Made by a program: the position numbers and the translations under genes. Below, in pieces: positions 24,355 to 33,620 of a stretch of DNA of 64,000 nucleotides; position 1 is the stretch's first letter, and each line of letters opens with the position of its first letter. The notes beneath the pieces were generated by a model, which did not search any database, was not told the DNA's origin, and saw nothing but the letters and a program-made list of their open reading frames with translations. The stretch spans positions 372,001 to 436,000 of the forward strand of contig NZ_JAPRFR010000001.1 in the NCBI RefSeq assembly GCF_026805545.1, in the 5' to 3' direction. Source of the DNA: Aerococcus kribbianus (GTDB lineage Bacteria; Bacillota; Bacilli; Lactobacillales; Aerococcaceae).

Positions 24355-26291
24355 TGATTACTAAAATGACTTTGGTAAACATTACCGGTCCGCGTGACGA
24401 TATCGACCGAATGGCAGATCAATATCTTAGCCATTATGAAATCCATCTCGTCAACGCGTTAAAAGAATTATCAGAAATATCGACCCTAAAGCCTTATACT
24501 AGTCCTAACCCTTACGAACCATGGTTAGAGAAAATTGCTAAATTACTTGATTTAACTCATGTCAGCAATGACCACCAACATCTAGACCGTCCTTATAGTT
24601 TTGAACAAGCTAAGAACTTAGTCACTGAAATCGATTCTTCTCTGGTCAAAGAACAAAGTGAACTAGAACACTTACAAGCCGAATATGATGACGCAAAGGC
24701 CAAGGCTGATGCCTTTGCTCCGTTCATTGGGATAAACTTCCCAATGGAAAAAATCCTAGCGATGTCTCATATCAAGTTCCGTTTTGGACGTTTTACCAAA
24801 GAGAACTATTTAAAATTCAAAAAGTATATTGATCGGATGGTCCCTTCTATCTTTGTTCCTGCCAAAGAAGTAGATGGTTATGTTTATGGCGTTTACTTTA
24901 CCCCAGTAGAATCCCGTCAAAGAGTGGATGCTCTTTATCTCTCACTCGCCTGGGAACGAATTTACCTACCAGAAGAAACTGGTACGCTTAAAAGTATTTA
25001 CCAAGCCTACTCTAACCAAGCACAAAACCTTAATAAACAAATCAAAGATTCTAAGATGCAATTGCGGGCTTTAATTACGCCAGTGGTCCCTGACTTAATG
25101 GCTGCCCAAAGCCGTTTGGAAGACTTGTCTCGTGCATATGGCGTACGTAAATACGCGGCGATTACACGGGAAGAATTTGCCCAAAAGGAAACACGTTATC
25201 TGCTTATAGGATGGATGGAACATGACGATGCCATTAAACTAGAACATGAAGTGGCAGATGATGAATCTATCTCTATGTATATTGAAGATGACGAAGACAA
25301 TAAAGACCAGACACCACCAACTAAGATGAAAAATAATCTGTTTGTCCGCCCTTTTGAGCTATTAACTAAGATGTATGGTGTACCGAATTATCGTGAAATG
25401 GATCCTACAATCTTAGTTGCCTTAACTTACACCTTACTATTCGGTGCTATGTTTGGTGATGTGGGGCAAGGCCTTATCCTCTTCCTAGTAGGCTTAATTG
25501 GTGTTTTCAATCCTAAGTTGCGGCCTTTAGGGATGTTATCCGCAGTGGGTTTATCTTCTACCTTCTTTGGCTTCCTCTATGGTTCCATTTTTGGCTTTGA
25601 AGATGTCTTACCTGCATTATGGTTGAGACCCATGGCAGCCATGACTGAAATTCCTTTCTTTGGGCGATTAAATACAGTTTTTATTGTGGCTGTATGCTTT
25701 GGATTATTTTTAATTATTTTGACAATGACCATGAATATTATCCAAGAATTCAAAAATGGTAACCGTTGGAACGCTTTGCTAGATAAGAATGGTTTAGCAG
25801 GATTGATTTTTTACGGAACGATGGTATTAATCTTAGTGTTATATATGACGAATAATCCAATTCCTGCTTCTGCCTTATTGGTAGCTATTCTCGCTATATC
25901 ATTAGCGATTATCGCTTTTAAGGAACAAATTATTGCTAAGTTAGAAGATAAAAAAGAAGAAAATGGTGACAGTCTTGTCATTGAACTATTAACGGTCTTC
26001 TTTGAAACCTTTGAAACCTTATTAACCTACTTCTCTAATTCAATTTCCTTTGTCCGGGTTGGTGCCTTCGCAATCAGCCATGGTGCCATGATGGGAGTTG
26101 TTTTAATGTTTGCTGGTGCCGAAAACGGAGGCTCTATCAACTGGCTAGTTATTTTACTAGGAAACCTCTTCGTTATCGGTTTTGAAGGCTTGGTTGTTGC
26201 TATCCAAGTGCTTCGTTTGGAATTTTATGAAATCTTTAGTCACTTCTACAAGGGTGACGGTATTGAATTTAAAAACACATTGGTAAAATAA
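24354..26291 (+). CDS. ntpI: V-type ATPase subunit I (a subunit)
   Basis: 645 residues. The first 330 form a soluble coiled-coil domain; from about residue 350 on there are about seven to eight membrane helices (LFGAMFGDVGQGLILFLVGL, SFVRVGAFAISHGAMM). Arg in the late VLRLEFYEIFSHFYKGDG motif is the conserved residue that faces the ring glutamate and drives ion release. It forms the ion half-channels. Start shares a base with the ntpC stop. Confidence 0.94.
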   Translation: MITKMTLVNITGPRDDIDRMADQYLSHYEIHLVNALKELSEISTLKPYTSPNPYEPWLEKIAKLLDLTHVSNDHQHLDRPYSFEQAKNLVTEIDSSLVKEQSELEHLQAEYDDAKAKADAFAPFIGINFPMEKILAMSHIKFRFGRFTKENYLKFKKYIDRMVPSIFVPAKEVDGYVYGVYFTPVESRQRVDALYLSLAWERIYLPEETGTLKSIYQAYSNQAQNLNKQIKDSKMQLRALITPVVPDLMAAQSRLEDLSRAYGVRKYAAITREEFAQKETRYLLIGWMEHDDAIKLEHEVADDESISMYIEDDEDNKDQTPPTKMKNNLFVRPFELLTKMYGVPNYREMDPTILVALTYTLLFGAMFGDVGQGLILFLVGLIGVFNPKLRPLGMLSAVGLSSTFFGFLYGSIFGFEDVLPALWLRPMAAMTEIPFFGRLNTVFIVAVCFGLFLIILTMTMNIIQEFKNGNRWNALLDKNGLAGLIFYGTMVLILVLYMTNNPIPASALLVAILAISLAIIAFKEQIIAKLEDKKEENGDSLVIELLTVFFETFETLLTYFSNSISFVRVGAFAISHGAMMGVVLMFAGAENGGSINWLVILLGNLFVIGFEGLVVAIQVLRLEFYEIFSHFYKGDGIEFKNTLVK

Positions 26292-26312
26292 TAAAAAATA
26301 GGAGAGATAAAA

Positions 26313-26756
26313 ATGACAATTAATGTAATGATTAAATTAGTAATGGTAGCAACTTTTGTTCTAGGATTTGTATTACCTTATGGTTACTTCTTTGCTGGTA
26401 AACAAACTAAAACACGTTACAAGAAATCATTCTTCACTAATATTGCTTTTGTGGTTGCTGGTATCTTAATTGCCACAATCATTGCTTATAACCCTGGTAT
26501 TGTAGAAGCGGCTGAAACAAGCGCTGCTGCAGAAGCTGGCTTGGCTACTGGTCTTGGCTATATCGCTGCTGCCTTATCTACTGGTTTATCTTGTGTTGGT
26601 GGCGGTATTGCCGTTGCTTCTGCTGCTTCTGCTGCCTTAGGTGCAATTTCAGAAGATGGTTCAATCTTCGGTCGTTCCCTTATCTTCGTTGGTCTTGCTG
26701 AAGGGGTTGCCTTATATGGTTTAATTATCTCCTTCATGATCTTAGGACAATTATAA
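26313..26756 (+). CDS. ntpK: V-type ATPase proteolipid ring subunit K
   Basis: 147 residues. The C-terminal hairpin is canonical (GYIAAALSTGLSCVGGGIAVA, then VGLAEGVALYGLIISFMIL with the ion-binding Glu). The N-terminal part has two hydrophobic segments (about 5-27 and 40-60) joined by a basic loop KQTKTRYKKS and does not look like a second working hairpin, unlike E. hirae NtpK, which is two fused c hairpins. One ion site per polypeptide is likely. Whether sodium or protons are moved cannot be read with confidence. Very Ala/Gly rich, with strong AGGAGAG upstream. Confidence 0.9.
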   Translation: MTINVMIKLVMVATFVLGFVLPYGYFFAGKQTKTRYKKSFFTNIAFVVAGILIATIIAYNPGIVEAAETSAAAEAGLATGLGYIAAALSTGLSCVGGGIAVASAASAALGAISEDGSIFGRSLIFVGLAEGVALYGLIISFMILGQL

Positions 26757-26758
26757 TT

Positions 26759-27067
26759 ATGAAACAGTTTGTCTTAGCGGATAATTTAGATACCCTAATA
26801 GGCATGCGTTTAAGTGGTGTGGATGGGAAATTAGTCACTGAAAAAGATGACTTTACCAAAATTTTTAACGACTTGGTCACCAATGACAGCATTGCTTTAA
26901 TGCTGATTTCCCCTAAGCTCATTGAAAAAAATCAAGACCTAATCAATGAGGTGCATTTTAACCAGTCAACCCCACTTATTACTGCTGTATTAGGGCCTAA
27001 TGAATGGCAAGAAAAGAACAATCAAATTGCTGACACCATTCAATCAGCAATTGGTATCCAATTATAG
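26759..27067 (+). CDS. ntpG: V-type ATPase subunit F (rotor)
   Basis: 102 residues of the V-ATPase F family: LADNLDTLIGMRLSGVDG at the start and LMLISPKLIEKNQDLINE in the middle fit the Rossmann-like rotor-tip subunit that binds subunit D. It starts two bases after the ntpK stop. Confidence 0.9.
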   Translation: MKQFVLADNLDTLIGMRLSGVDGKLVTEKDDFTKIFNDLVTNDSIALMLISPKLIEKNQDLINEVHFNQSTPLITAVLGPNEWQEKNNQIADTIQSAIGIQL

Positions 27068-27083
27068 AAAGGAGCCGTTGTCA

Positions 27084-27677
27084 GTGGAACTCGAAGAAAA
27101 ACTGGCTTTTTTTGACAAGCAAGTCATGAAAGAAGCAAACGGCAATATTAATCAGCAAATCAGTCAATACCAAGATACTTTGCAAAAAGATTTTGATGAT
27201 TATCAAGAAAAACTGCAAAAAAATTATAGCCAACGTTTGGAAAATGAAAAAACCAATACACGTAAGGAAATCAACAAAGAAATCTCCCAAACACAAATCA
27301 AACAACAAAGAGATCTTTTTGTTGAAGAAGAGAAATTAAAGAAATCTCTATTTGAACGTTTCCGTAATGAAATCAAGGACTATATGACTAAATCAGACTA
27401 CCATGAGCAACTACAAGCCATGATTACTAGTATTGCAGACTTTGCTGGTCAAGAAGATTATGTCATTTATGTTGACCCCAAAGACCAAGAACTAGCTTCA
27501 ACACTCTTGGCACCTAATAAGGGCACAATTAAAGTGTCTGACCGTGACTTCATTGGTGGTGTTCGAGGGGTTTTAACTGCCCGCAATATCCTAGTGGATT
27601 ATTCTTTTTCCACTCTTCTAGCCAATGAGGAAGAAAATTTTATCTTGAAGGAGGTAGACGCTAGTGAACGCAACTAG
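27084..27677 (+). CDS. ntpE: V-type ATPase subunit E (peripheral stalk)
   Basis: 197 residues: a long N-terminal coiled coil (about 1-105) and a small globular C-terminal domain containing DRDFIGGVRGVLTARNILVDYSF, the conserved end of subunit E. The GTG at 27084, nine bases after AAAGGAG, is preferred over an upstream longer frame. It overlaps ntpA by 14 bases. Confidence 0.9.
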   Translation: MELEEKLAFFDKQVMKEANGNINQQISQYQDTLQKDFDDYQEKLQKNYSQRLENEKTNTRKEINKEISQTQIKQQRDLFVEEEKLKKSLFERFRNEIKDYMTKSDYHEQLQAMITSIADFAGQEDYVIYVDPKDQELASTLLAPNKGTIKVSDRDFIGGVRGVLTARNILVDYSFSTLLANEEENFILKEVDASERN

Positions 27678-29430
27678 TCAAATTCATGCGATTTCTGGTC
27701 CGATTGTTAAAGTTGCTGGCCCTACTGATTTCTCCATGCAAGAAATGGTGTATGTCGGTCACGACCAACTTATCGGTGAAGTTATCGCCATCTCAGATGA
27801 GGAAACAACCATCCAGGTCTACGAAGAAACAGCGGGGCTTACCCCTGGCGAAGACATCGTTGGTACTTCAATGCCGATGAAAGTGCAATTAGGACCAGGT
27901 CTTATCAATAATATTTATGACGGGATTGAACGTCCCCTAAAAGAAATTGAAAAACAATCCGGTTACATGATCAAACGCGGAATCAACGTGGCTGCCTTAG
28001 ATACTAATAAAAAGTGGCCAGTGACAATGAAAGTCAAAACTGGAGAACAAGTATCAGGCGGGGTGGTTATCGCTGAAATTCCTGAATCAAATGCCGTTAC
28101 TCATAAAGTGATGGTCCCCCCTCAAGTTGTGGGTGAAGTCGTTGAAGTGGTTAGTGATGGGGACTACACAGTCAATGATACCTTAGTCAAGGTAAAACAT
28201 TTTGATGGTAGTTTGACCGAAATTAAGGCCTACCAAGAATGGCCTATCCGTCAAGCTCGCCCTGTGGCTGAACGTTATGAATCAACTATTCCCCTACTAA
28301 CCGGACAACGTATTATCGACTCTGTTTTCCCAATTGCTAAGGGAGGAACAGCTGCTATCCCGGGTGGATTTGGTACAGGAAAAACTACCATGCAACATCA
28401 AATTGCTAAGTATGCCGACGCTGATATCATTATCTATATTGGTTGTGGCGAACGGGGCAACGAAATGACTGAAGTACTTGAAGACTTTTCTAAGTTAATT
28501 GACCCTCGTTCAAACGCTCCGTTGATGGAACGGACTGTCCTTATAGCTAATACCTCTAACATGCCAGTAGCAGCGCGGGAAGCTTCAATTTATACTGGTT
28601 TAACGATTGCTGAATACTATCGTGATATGGGTTATGATGTGGCCATTATGGCAGACTCTACTTCACGTTGGGCTGAAGCTTTACGTGAATTGTCTGGTCG
28701 TTTAGAAGAAATGCCTGCTGAAGAAGGTTACCCTGCTTATTTGGCAAGTCGAATTGCTACTTTCTATGAACGCGCGGGCTACATGCACAACCTCAACCAT
28801 TCAGAAGGTTCAGTCTCTATTATCGGTGCGGTTTCCCCTCAAGGAGGAGACTTCTCGGAACCAGTGACACAAAATACTAAACGTTTTGTGCGTTGCTTCT
28901 GGGGACTTGATTCGAACCTAGCTCACGCACGTCACTACCCTGCCGTATCATGGATGAATTCTTATAGTCAATATGTTGGTGACTTAAGTAATTGGTACAA
29001 TAAAAATATCTCTGAAGACTTTGTGGCTGATCGGGCTGAAATGGTGTCTCTACTTCATGAAGAAGACCAATTAATGGAAGTCGTTAAATTGATTGGACCC
29101 GATATTTTACCTGACCATCAAAAACTGGTCTTACAAACAGCTAAAGTCTTACGGCTTGGTTTCTTGCAACAAGCATCATTCCACAAAATTGATGCCACTG
29201 TTCCTATGGCTAAGCAAGCCCAAATGCTCCATGTAATTCTTTACCTACACCACCGGGCCAAAACATTAGTACAATGGGGTATGCCGATGTCATATATTAG
29301 TAAATCAGATATCTTTAATAAGGTGATTAATATGAAATTTGATGTTGCTAATGATGATCAAGCGGTCTTTGAAAACTATTATCAAGCAATCGATGCCTTC
29401 TATGAAAAAGCAATGGAAGAAAATGGCTAA
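27664..29430 (+). CDS. ntpA: V-type ATPase catalytic subunit A
   Basis: 588 residues. The P-loop is GGFGTGKTT near residue 235, with the non-homologous A-subunit insert before it (about 110-200), [13 protein letters not shown] and [14 protein letters not shown] after it. It binds and hydrolyses ATP. The start is GTG at 27664, nine bases after GGAGG and inside the ntpE coding end. No abnormality seen. Confidence 0.97.
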   Translation: MNATSQIHAISGPIVKVAGPTDFSMQEMVYVGHDQLIGEVIAISDEETTIQVYEETAGLTPGEDIVGTSMPMKVQLGPGLINNIYDGIERPLKEIEKQSGYMIKRGINVAALDTNKKWPVTMKVKTGEQVSGGVVIAEIPESNAVTHKVMVPPQVVGEVVEVVSDGDYTVNDTLVKVKHFDGSLTEIKAYQEWPIRQARPVAERYESTIPLLTGQRIIDSVFPIAKGGTAAIPGGFGTGKTTMQHQIAKYADADIIIYIGCGERGNEMTEVLEDFSKLIDPRSNAPLMERTVLIANTSNMPVAAREASIYTGLTIAEYYRDMGYDVAIMADSTSRWAEALRELSGRLEEMPAEEGYPAYLASRIATFYERAGYMHNLNHSEGSVSIIGAVSPQGGDFSEPVTQNTKRFVRCFWGLDSNLAHARHYPAVSWMNSYSQYVGDLSNWYNKNISEDFVADRAEMVSLLHEEDQLMEVVKLIGPDILPDHQKLVLQTAKVLRLGFLQQASFHKIDATVPMAKQAQMLHVILYLHHRAKTLVQWGMPMSYISKSDIFNKVINMKFDVANDDQAVFENYYQAIDAFYEKAMEENG

Positions 29431-29442
29431 GGAGGAATATAA

Positions 29443-30858
29443 ATGGCAATCGAATATTTAGGATTAGACTCCATCGAGGGCCCCTTAGTTGTTGTTGACG
29501 GGGTCCGAGGAGCTGCATACAACGAAATCGTACGGTTTCGTTTCAATCGTTCAGAAGAAAAAATCGGTCAAGTTATCGCCATCGAAGGTGAAAAAGCCAT
29601 GGTTCAGGTTTTTGACTCAACTACCTCTATGTCTTTAAATAATACCCATACAATTTTTTCAGGTCACGGTATGGAAATCGAATTGTCACCGGAAATTCAA
29701 GGTCGTATTTTTGATGGGATTGGTCGTCCAATCGATGGTCTAGGCGCTATCCACTCCAACATTAAACGTGATGTCAATGGTGCACCATTGAACCCAGTGT
29801 CACGGATTTATCCACGAGACTATATTGAAACAGGGTTCTCTGCTATTGATGGGTTGATGACCCTGATTCGGGGCCAAAAATTACCAATCTTCTCTGGTGA
29901 TGGGATGAGTCACAATGAATTAGCCGCCCAAATCGTCAAACAAGCCAAACTAGGTGAAAACTCCGATGAAGAGTTTGCTGTTGTCTTTGCAGCTATGGGG
30001 GTAAAACATGATGTGGCCGATTTCTTTAGACGGTCCTTTGAAGAATCAGGTGCCTTAGACCATGTGACGATGTTTGTTAACTCAGCTGATGATCCAGTAA
30101 TGGAACGGTTAATCACCCCACGTGTTGCCTTAACGACTGCAGAATACCTAGCCTATGACCTAGGTAAACATGTTTTGGTTGTTTTAACTGATATGACGTC
30201 CTTCTGTGAAGCCTTGCGTGAAGTATCATCCGCTAAACAGGAAATTCCTTCTCGTAAAGGCTACCCAGGTTACCTTTATTCTGAACTAGCGACGATTTAT
30301 GAACGGGCAGGGATTGTCGCTGATCGCCCAGGATCAGTCACTCAAATCCCAATCCTCACTATGCCTAACGATGATATCACCCACCCAATTCCTGACTTAA
30401 CAGGTTATATTACAGAAGGTCAAATTGTATTAGACCGTAGCCTAGAAGGTAAGAATATTTTCCCACCAGTTGGGATTCTCCCTTCCCTATCCCGTTTGAT
30501 GAAGGATGGGATTGGTGAAGGTTATACCCGTGAGGACCATGGAGATGTGGCCAATCAACTTTTTGCCGCTTATTCAGGTGCAGCCGAAGCTAAGAGTCTC
30601 GCTTCGGTTATCGGAGAAGAAGAATTATCTGAAATTGACCGTACTTATCTCGACTTTGGTGACAAATTTGAAAAAGAATTTGTCGGCCAAGACGCTGATG
30701 AAACACGGTCAATCAAAGAAAGCTTAGATATCGGTTGGCAACTACTGCGTCAATTCCCTAAAGATGAGTTAACACGAATGGATACCGATATTCTCAGCAA
30801 ATACTATGACCAAGAGCCTTCAGAAGAAACATCTCCTGAACAAGGTGGTGAAGACTAA
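29443..30858 (+). CDS. ntpB: V-type ATPase regulatory subunit B
   Basis: 471 residues. Homologous to subunit A but without a functional P-loop ([16 protein letters not shown] replaces it), as in all B subunits. [33 protein letters not shown] is strongly conserved. It alternates with A in the A3B3 head. AAGGAGG precedes the ATG and the stop overlaps the ntpD start by one base. Confidence 0.97.
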   Translation: MAIEYLGLDSIEGPLVVVDGVRGAAYNEIVRFRFNRSEEKIGQVIAIEGEKAMVQVFDSTTSMSLNNTHTIFSGHGMEIELSPEIQGRIFDGIGRPIDGLGAIHSNIKRDVNGAPLNPVSRIYPRDYIETGFSAIDGLMTLIRGQKLPIFSGDGMSHNELAAQIVKQAKLGENSDEEFAVVFAAMGVKHDVADFFRRSFEESGALDHVTMFVNSADDPVMERLITPRVALTTAEYLAYDLGKHVLVVLTDMTSFCEALREVSSAKQEIPSRKGYPGYLYSELATIYERAGIVADRPGSVTQIPILTMPNDDITHPIPDLTGYITEGQIVLDRSLEGKNIFPPVGILPSLSRLMKDGIGEGYTREDHGDVANQLFAAYSGAAEAKSLASVIGEEELSEIDRTYLDFGDKFEKEFVGQDADETRSIKESLDIGWQLLRQFPKDELTRMDTDILSKYYDQEPSEETSPEQGGED

Positions 30859-31475
30859 TGGACATCAATAGCGCTCCTACCAAGGGGAACTTGATGCAGA
30901 TTGAAAAGACTCTAGACTTGTCTAAAAACGGCTATCAATTAATGGACCGTAAACGGATGATTCTGATGAATGAGCTTGTCTCCTTAGTTGACCAAGCCCA
31001 GAAGGCACAAGAAGACCTAGAAACTGCCTATCAAGAGGCCTATCATTACTTGGCTATGGCAACTTACGATAATGGAATGCTAAGTGTCCATGAAGCCGCA
31101 GAAGATATTCCAGAATCCAATGATTTAGAAGTCAAAGTGCGCTCCATTATGGGATCTGAAGTACCGGAGCTCCGTTACCCAGAACAAATGCTCTTACCTG
31201 CTTATTCTTTCTTTGATTTATCATTAGCCATGGATAAGGCGCGAATGGCCTTCACCAAAGTAAATGAAAAACAAATCAAATTAGCTCAAATTGAAAATGC
31301 CGCCTACCGGCTAGCTAACAATATGCAAAAGACACAAAAGCGGGTCAACGCCTTGCAAAATGTAACTATCCCGCAGCTAGAAACTGCTCAAAAGGAAATT
31401 TCTGCTGCCCTAGAAGAAAAAGAACGGGAAGAATTTACCCGGCTTAAAGTCGTAAAACGGATTTTAAATTCTTAA
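30858..31475 (+). CDS. ntpD: V-type ATPase subunit D (central shaft)
   Basis: 205 residues, with long N- and C-terminal helices typical of the antiparallel coiled-coil shaft. PTKGNLMQIEKTLDLSKNGYQLMDRKR and RRVNALQ-like KRVNALQNVTIPQLE are diagnostic. Last gene of the operon; neither ntpH nor the ntpJ potassium transporter follows, unlike E. hirae. Confidence 0.95.
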   Translation: MDINSAPTKGNLMQIEKTLDLSKNGYQLMDRKRMILMNELVSLVDQAQKAQEDLETAYQEAYHYLAMATYDNGMLSVHEAAEDIPESNDLEVKVRSIMGSEVPELRYPEQMLLPAYSFFDLSLAMDKARMAFTKVNEKQIKLAQIENAAYRLANNMQKTQKRVNALQNVTIPQLETAQKEISAALEEKEREEFTRLKVVKRILNS

Positions 31476-31480
31476 ACTAA

Positions 31481-31527
31481 AGAGCCAAAGCCAGTCCATA
31501 GTTAATGGATTGGCCTTGGCTCTTTTA
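31481..31527 (+). terminator. Terminator of the V-ATPase operon
   Basis: AGAGCCAAAGCCAGTCCA (31481-31498) pairs with TGGATTGGCCTTGGCTCT (31506-31523) and is followed by T-rich sequence, five bases after ntpD. A strong hairpin. Confidence 0.9.
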
Positions 31528-31723
31528 TAATAATAAGATGTGCGTTAATCACATTAAGGGGACGGACCTGTGATTGCAAGTTCGACCAAAGAATGTGGCA
31601 AAAGTCCTTAAGAACAACAGTCTTAGACTAAAACTCGAAAGATGGCTACCAACCGTCAGATAGATTTTAGGAAAGGCATGTCAGTCATGCTTTGCAAAGC
31701 CCAACTCAACGATAAATTTTATC
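31528..31723 (-). repeat. Divergent copy C of the intergenic hairpin/block repeat
   Basis: No gene is visible between the ntpD and yebC terminators. Read on the minus strand, the segment 31650-31611 begins GGTAGC and ends GTTCT and aligns, with a short gap and several changes, to the conserved block found at 42247-42286 and 50371-50410. As in those copies, a hairpin containing GAGGCTA lies just before it. The remainder (31528-31600) shows nothing recognisable. Confidence 0.5.
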
Positions 31724-31760
31724 AAAAAATAAGAGGCTAGGATCTATCACCATAGCCTCT
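31724..31760 (-). terminator. Terminator of yebC
   Basis: Minus strand: AGAGGCTA pairs with TAGCCTCT across 13 bases, followed by TATTTTTT; 34 bases after the yebC stop. Confidence 0.75.
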
Positions 31761-31793
31761 ATAACTAGACTTGCTTTACCTTGTTTAGCAAGC

Positions 31794-32525
31794 TTAGTCT
31801 TCAATATCTGTATTGTAATAAACGTTTTGCACGTCATCATCATCTTCCAATTTATCGATTAAGCTTTCAAATTGTGTTTTATTTTCAGCTTGTAAAGGGA
31901 TTTTAGTTTTAGGGACCATAGTTAATTCACCAGTCGCAAACTTGAATCCTTGCTCTTCTAAGGCATCACGGACATCTGCAAAGTCTTCGGCTTCAGTATA
32001 AATTTCAAAAACTTCATCAGAAGTTTGTAAATCTTCTGCACCAGCTTCGATAACAGCTTCAAACATTTCGTCTTCGTCGGTATCTAAACCTTCACGTTCA
32101 ATGGCGAAATAACCTTTACGATCAAACATATAGGCCACAGAACCAGATTCTCCTAGACTACCACCATTCTTATTGAAAATGGTCCGTACGTTAGTTAAGG
32201 TCCGCATATTGTTATCAGTCAAGGTTTCCACGAAGACAGCAATCCCATCAGGACCGTAACCTTCATAGGTGATTTCAGCATAGTCTTCACCACCAGCAGA
32301 ACTAGAGCCCTTGTCAATTGCCCGTTTGACATTATCATTAGGCATATTGGCGGACTTCGCCTTGTCCATTACCAAACGCAAGGAAGGGTTTGAGTCAGGG
32401 TCAGGGCCTCCTTGTTTTGTCGCCATATAAATTTCTCGAGATAATTTTTGGAAAACTTTAGCACGCTTGGCATCAGCGTCCCCTTTTTTGTTTTTGATCT
32501 TACTCCACTTATTATGTCCAGACAA
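31794..32525 (-). CDS. yebC: YebC/PmpR-family translation or transcription regulator
   Basis: 243 residues. [22 protein letters not shown] is the invariant family N-terminus; [19 protein letters not shown] lies in the middle. Some members act as transcription factors and others assist translation of proline-rich stretches; which applies here is not known. The start codon is TTG at 32525 with AGAAGG seven bases upstream, and no ATG fits the conserved N-terminus. Confidence 0.94.
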   Translation of the reverse strand: MSGHNKWSKIKNKKGDADAKRAKVFQKLSREIYMATKQGGPDPDSNPSLRLVMDKAKSANMPNDNVKRAIDKGSSSAGGEDYAEITYEGYGPDGIAVFVETLTDNNMRTLTNVRTIFNKNGGSLGESGSVAYMFDRKGYFAIEREGLDTDEDEMFEAVIEAGAEDLQTSDEVFEIYTEAEDFADVRDALEEQGFKFATGELTMVPKTKIPLQAENKTQFESLIDKLEDDDDVQNVYYNTDIED

Positions 32526-32563
32526 GACAATACCTTCTTTCCTAATGTAAAATTCACCTTACC

Positions 32564-32592
32564 ATTATAGCAAAAGACTAGACCTATAGCAA
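32564..32592 (-). promoter_or_regulatory. Promoter of yebC
   Basis: Minus strand: TTGCTA (32592-32587), 17 bases, TATAAT (32569-32564) preceded by TGC, an extended -10. It lies immediately beyond the stop of the lipid kinase gene. Confidence 0.65.
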
Positions 32593-32593
32593 T

Positions 32594-33496
32594 TTATGCT
32601 TTTGGCACCATCACTTTAAGCTTACTTGGCAAAATACTTAACTCCAAGGGAAGAGTCGGACCTGGGTCCCCGTCAACATTAGACTCAATATCATCTGATT
32701 TGTCATCGCTAGTAATTTCAATGTGCTGTCCCTTATAATAGCTCACATTATTGGCCTGTGAGACATTTCCATCGAATAAATTCTGCAAGGCCTCTTGACC
32801 AATTTCTAAGGCATTAGTATCCTTTAATACTAATAAATGCAACAAACCATCATCTACTCTAGCATCAGCCACCATCTGTTCCACTGAGCCCACACTATTG
32901 GTTAAAGCCACCAGGATAATTTCTGTGGTAATAGCATCAAGCTCTTCCCCATCTAACTTAATATGATAGGTTTGACCCTCATCATTAATTAAGGCATTGA
33001 AGCCATCTTTCAGGTAGGCAAAAAAGCCAAATTTTGACTTCTCTTCGCTCGATGTATGGTTTACTGCGTAAGGAATCTCTCCCAAGGCAACAACATTCAT
33101 AAAATATTGGTCATTAATTTGACCAACATCTAATGGCTGCCAAGTGATATGCTCCAAAGCGCTTAATGCGTCTTCAAGTTTCAATGGGATTCCTAAGGCA
33201 CGTGCTAAATCATTGACAGTACCCATTGGCAAAAAGCCAAATTTTAAAGGATTTTCCATCTTGGCTAAACCGTTAATGGCTTCATTTACGGTACCATCAC
33301 CACCAACAACAAAATAGGTGTCCATATTTAAATCTTTGGCTAAATCAACAAAGGCTTCCGCATCTCCTGCTTTTTCTGTATAACGTAGCTCTATACGATC
33401 GAAATGCTTAGAGAGCATAGCCGAAATCTTCTCACTTAACCCATCTTTATTTTCTTTACCTGAACTAGGATTAATCACTAGTAAACAACCACTCAT
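32594..33496 (-). CDS. Diacylglycerol/lipid kinase (YegS/DagK family)
   Basis: 300 residues. CLLVINPSSGKEN at the start and GGDGTVNEAINGL near residue 70 are the nucleotide-binding motifs, and GFLPMGTVNDLARALGIP is diagnostic. The family phosphorylates diacylglycerol or related lipids, recycling the diacylglycerol freed by lipoteichoic acid synthesis. The ATG at 33496 follows GGAGGAAAG; a longer frame to 33703 runs over the divergent PBP gene and is not credible. DagK function is inferred from family. Confidence 0.88.
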   Translation of the reverse strand: MSGCLLVINPSSGKENKDGLSEKISAMLSKHFDRIELRYTEKAGDAEAFVDLAKDLNMDTYFVVGGDGTVNEAINGLAKMENPLKFGFLPMGTVNDLARALGIPLKLEDALSALEHITWQPLDVGQINDQYFMNVVALGEIPYAVNHTSSEEKSKFGFFAYLKDGFNALINDEGQTYHIKLDGEELDAITTEIILVALTNSVGSVEQMVADARVDDGLLHLLVLKDTNALEIGQEALQNLFDGNVSQANNVSYYKGQHIEITSDDKSDDIESNVDGDPGPTLPLELSILPSKLKVMVPKA

Positions 33497-33553
33497 AAAA
33501 CTTTCCTCCTCCAGTAATTCTAGAAGTTTGTAATAGTCACTCCCAGTATTCTT

Positions 33554-33562
33554 TGATATAAT
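33554..33562 (+). promoter_or_regulatory. Extended -10 promoter of the PBP gene
   Basis: TGATATAAT, an extended -10 with a perfect hexamer, lies 58 bases before the ATG at 33621. No good -35 is seen, as tolerated by extended -10 promoters. Confidence 0.5.
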
Positions 33563-33620
33563 GATACCGTTAATTATTAAATTTGTCTTTAGATAAGAGA
33601 AGAAATTTGAGGTTTTTGTT

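Noticed and set aside
27000-27083. Extended N-terminus of NtpE
   Set aside because: It would lie inside ntpG; the GTG at 27084 has a good ribosome site and gives the expected length.
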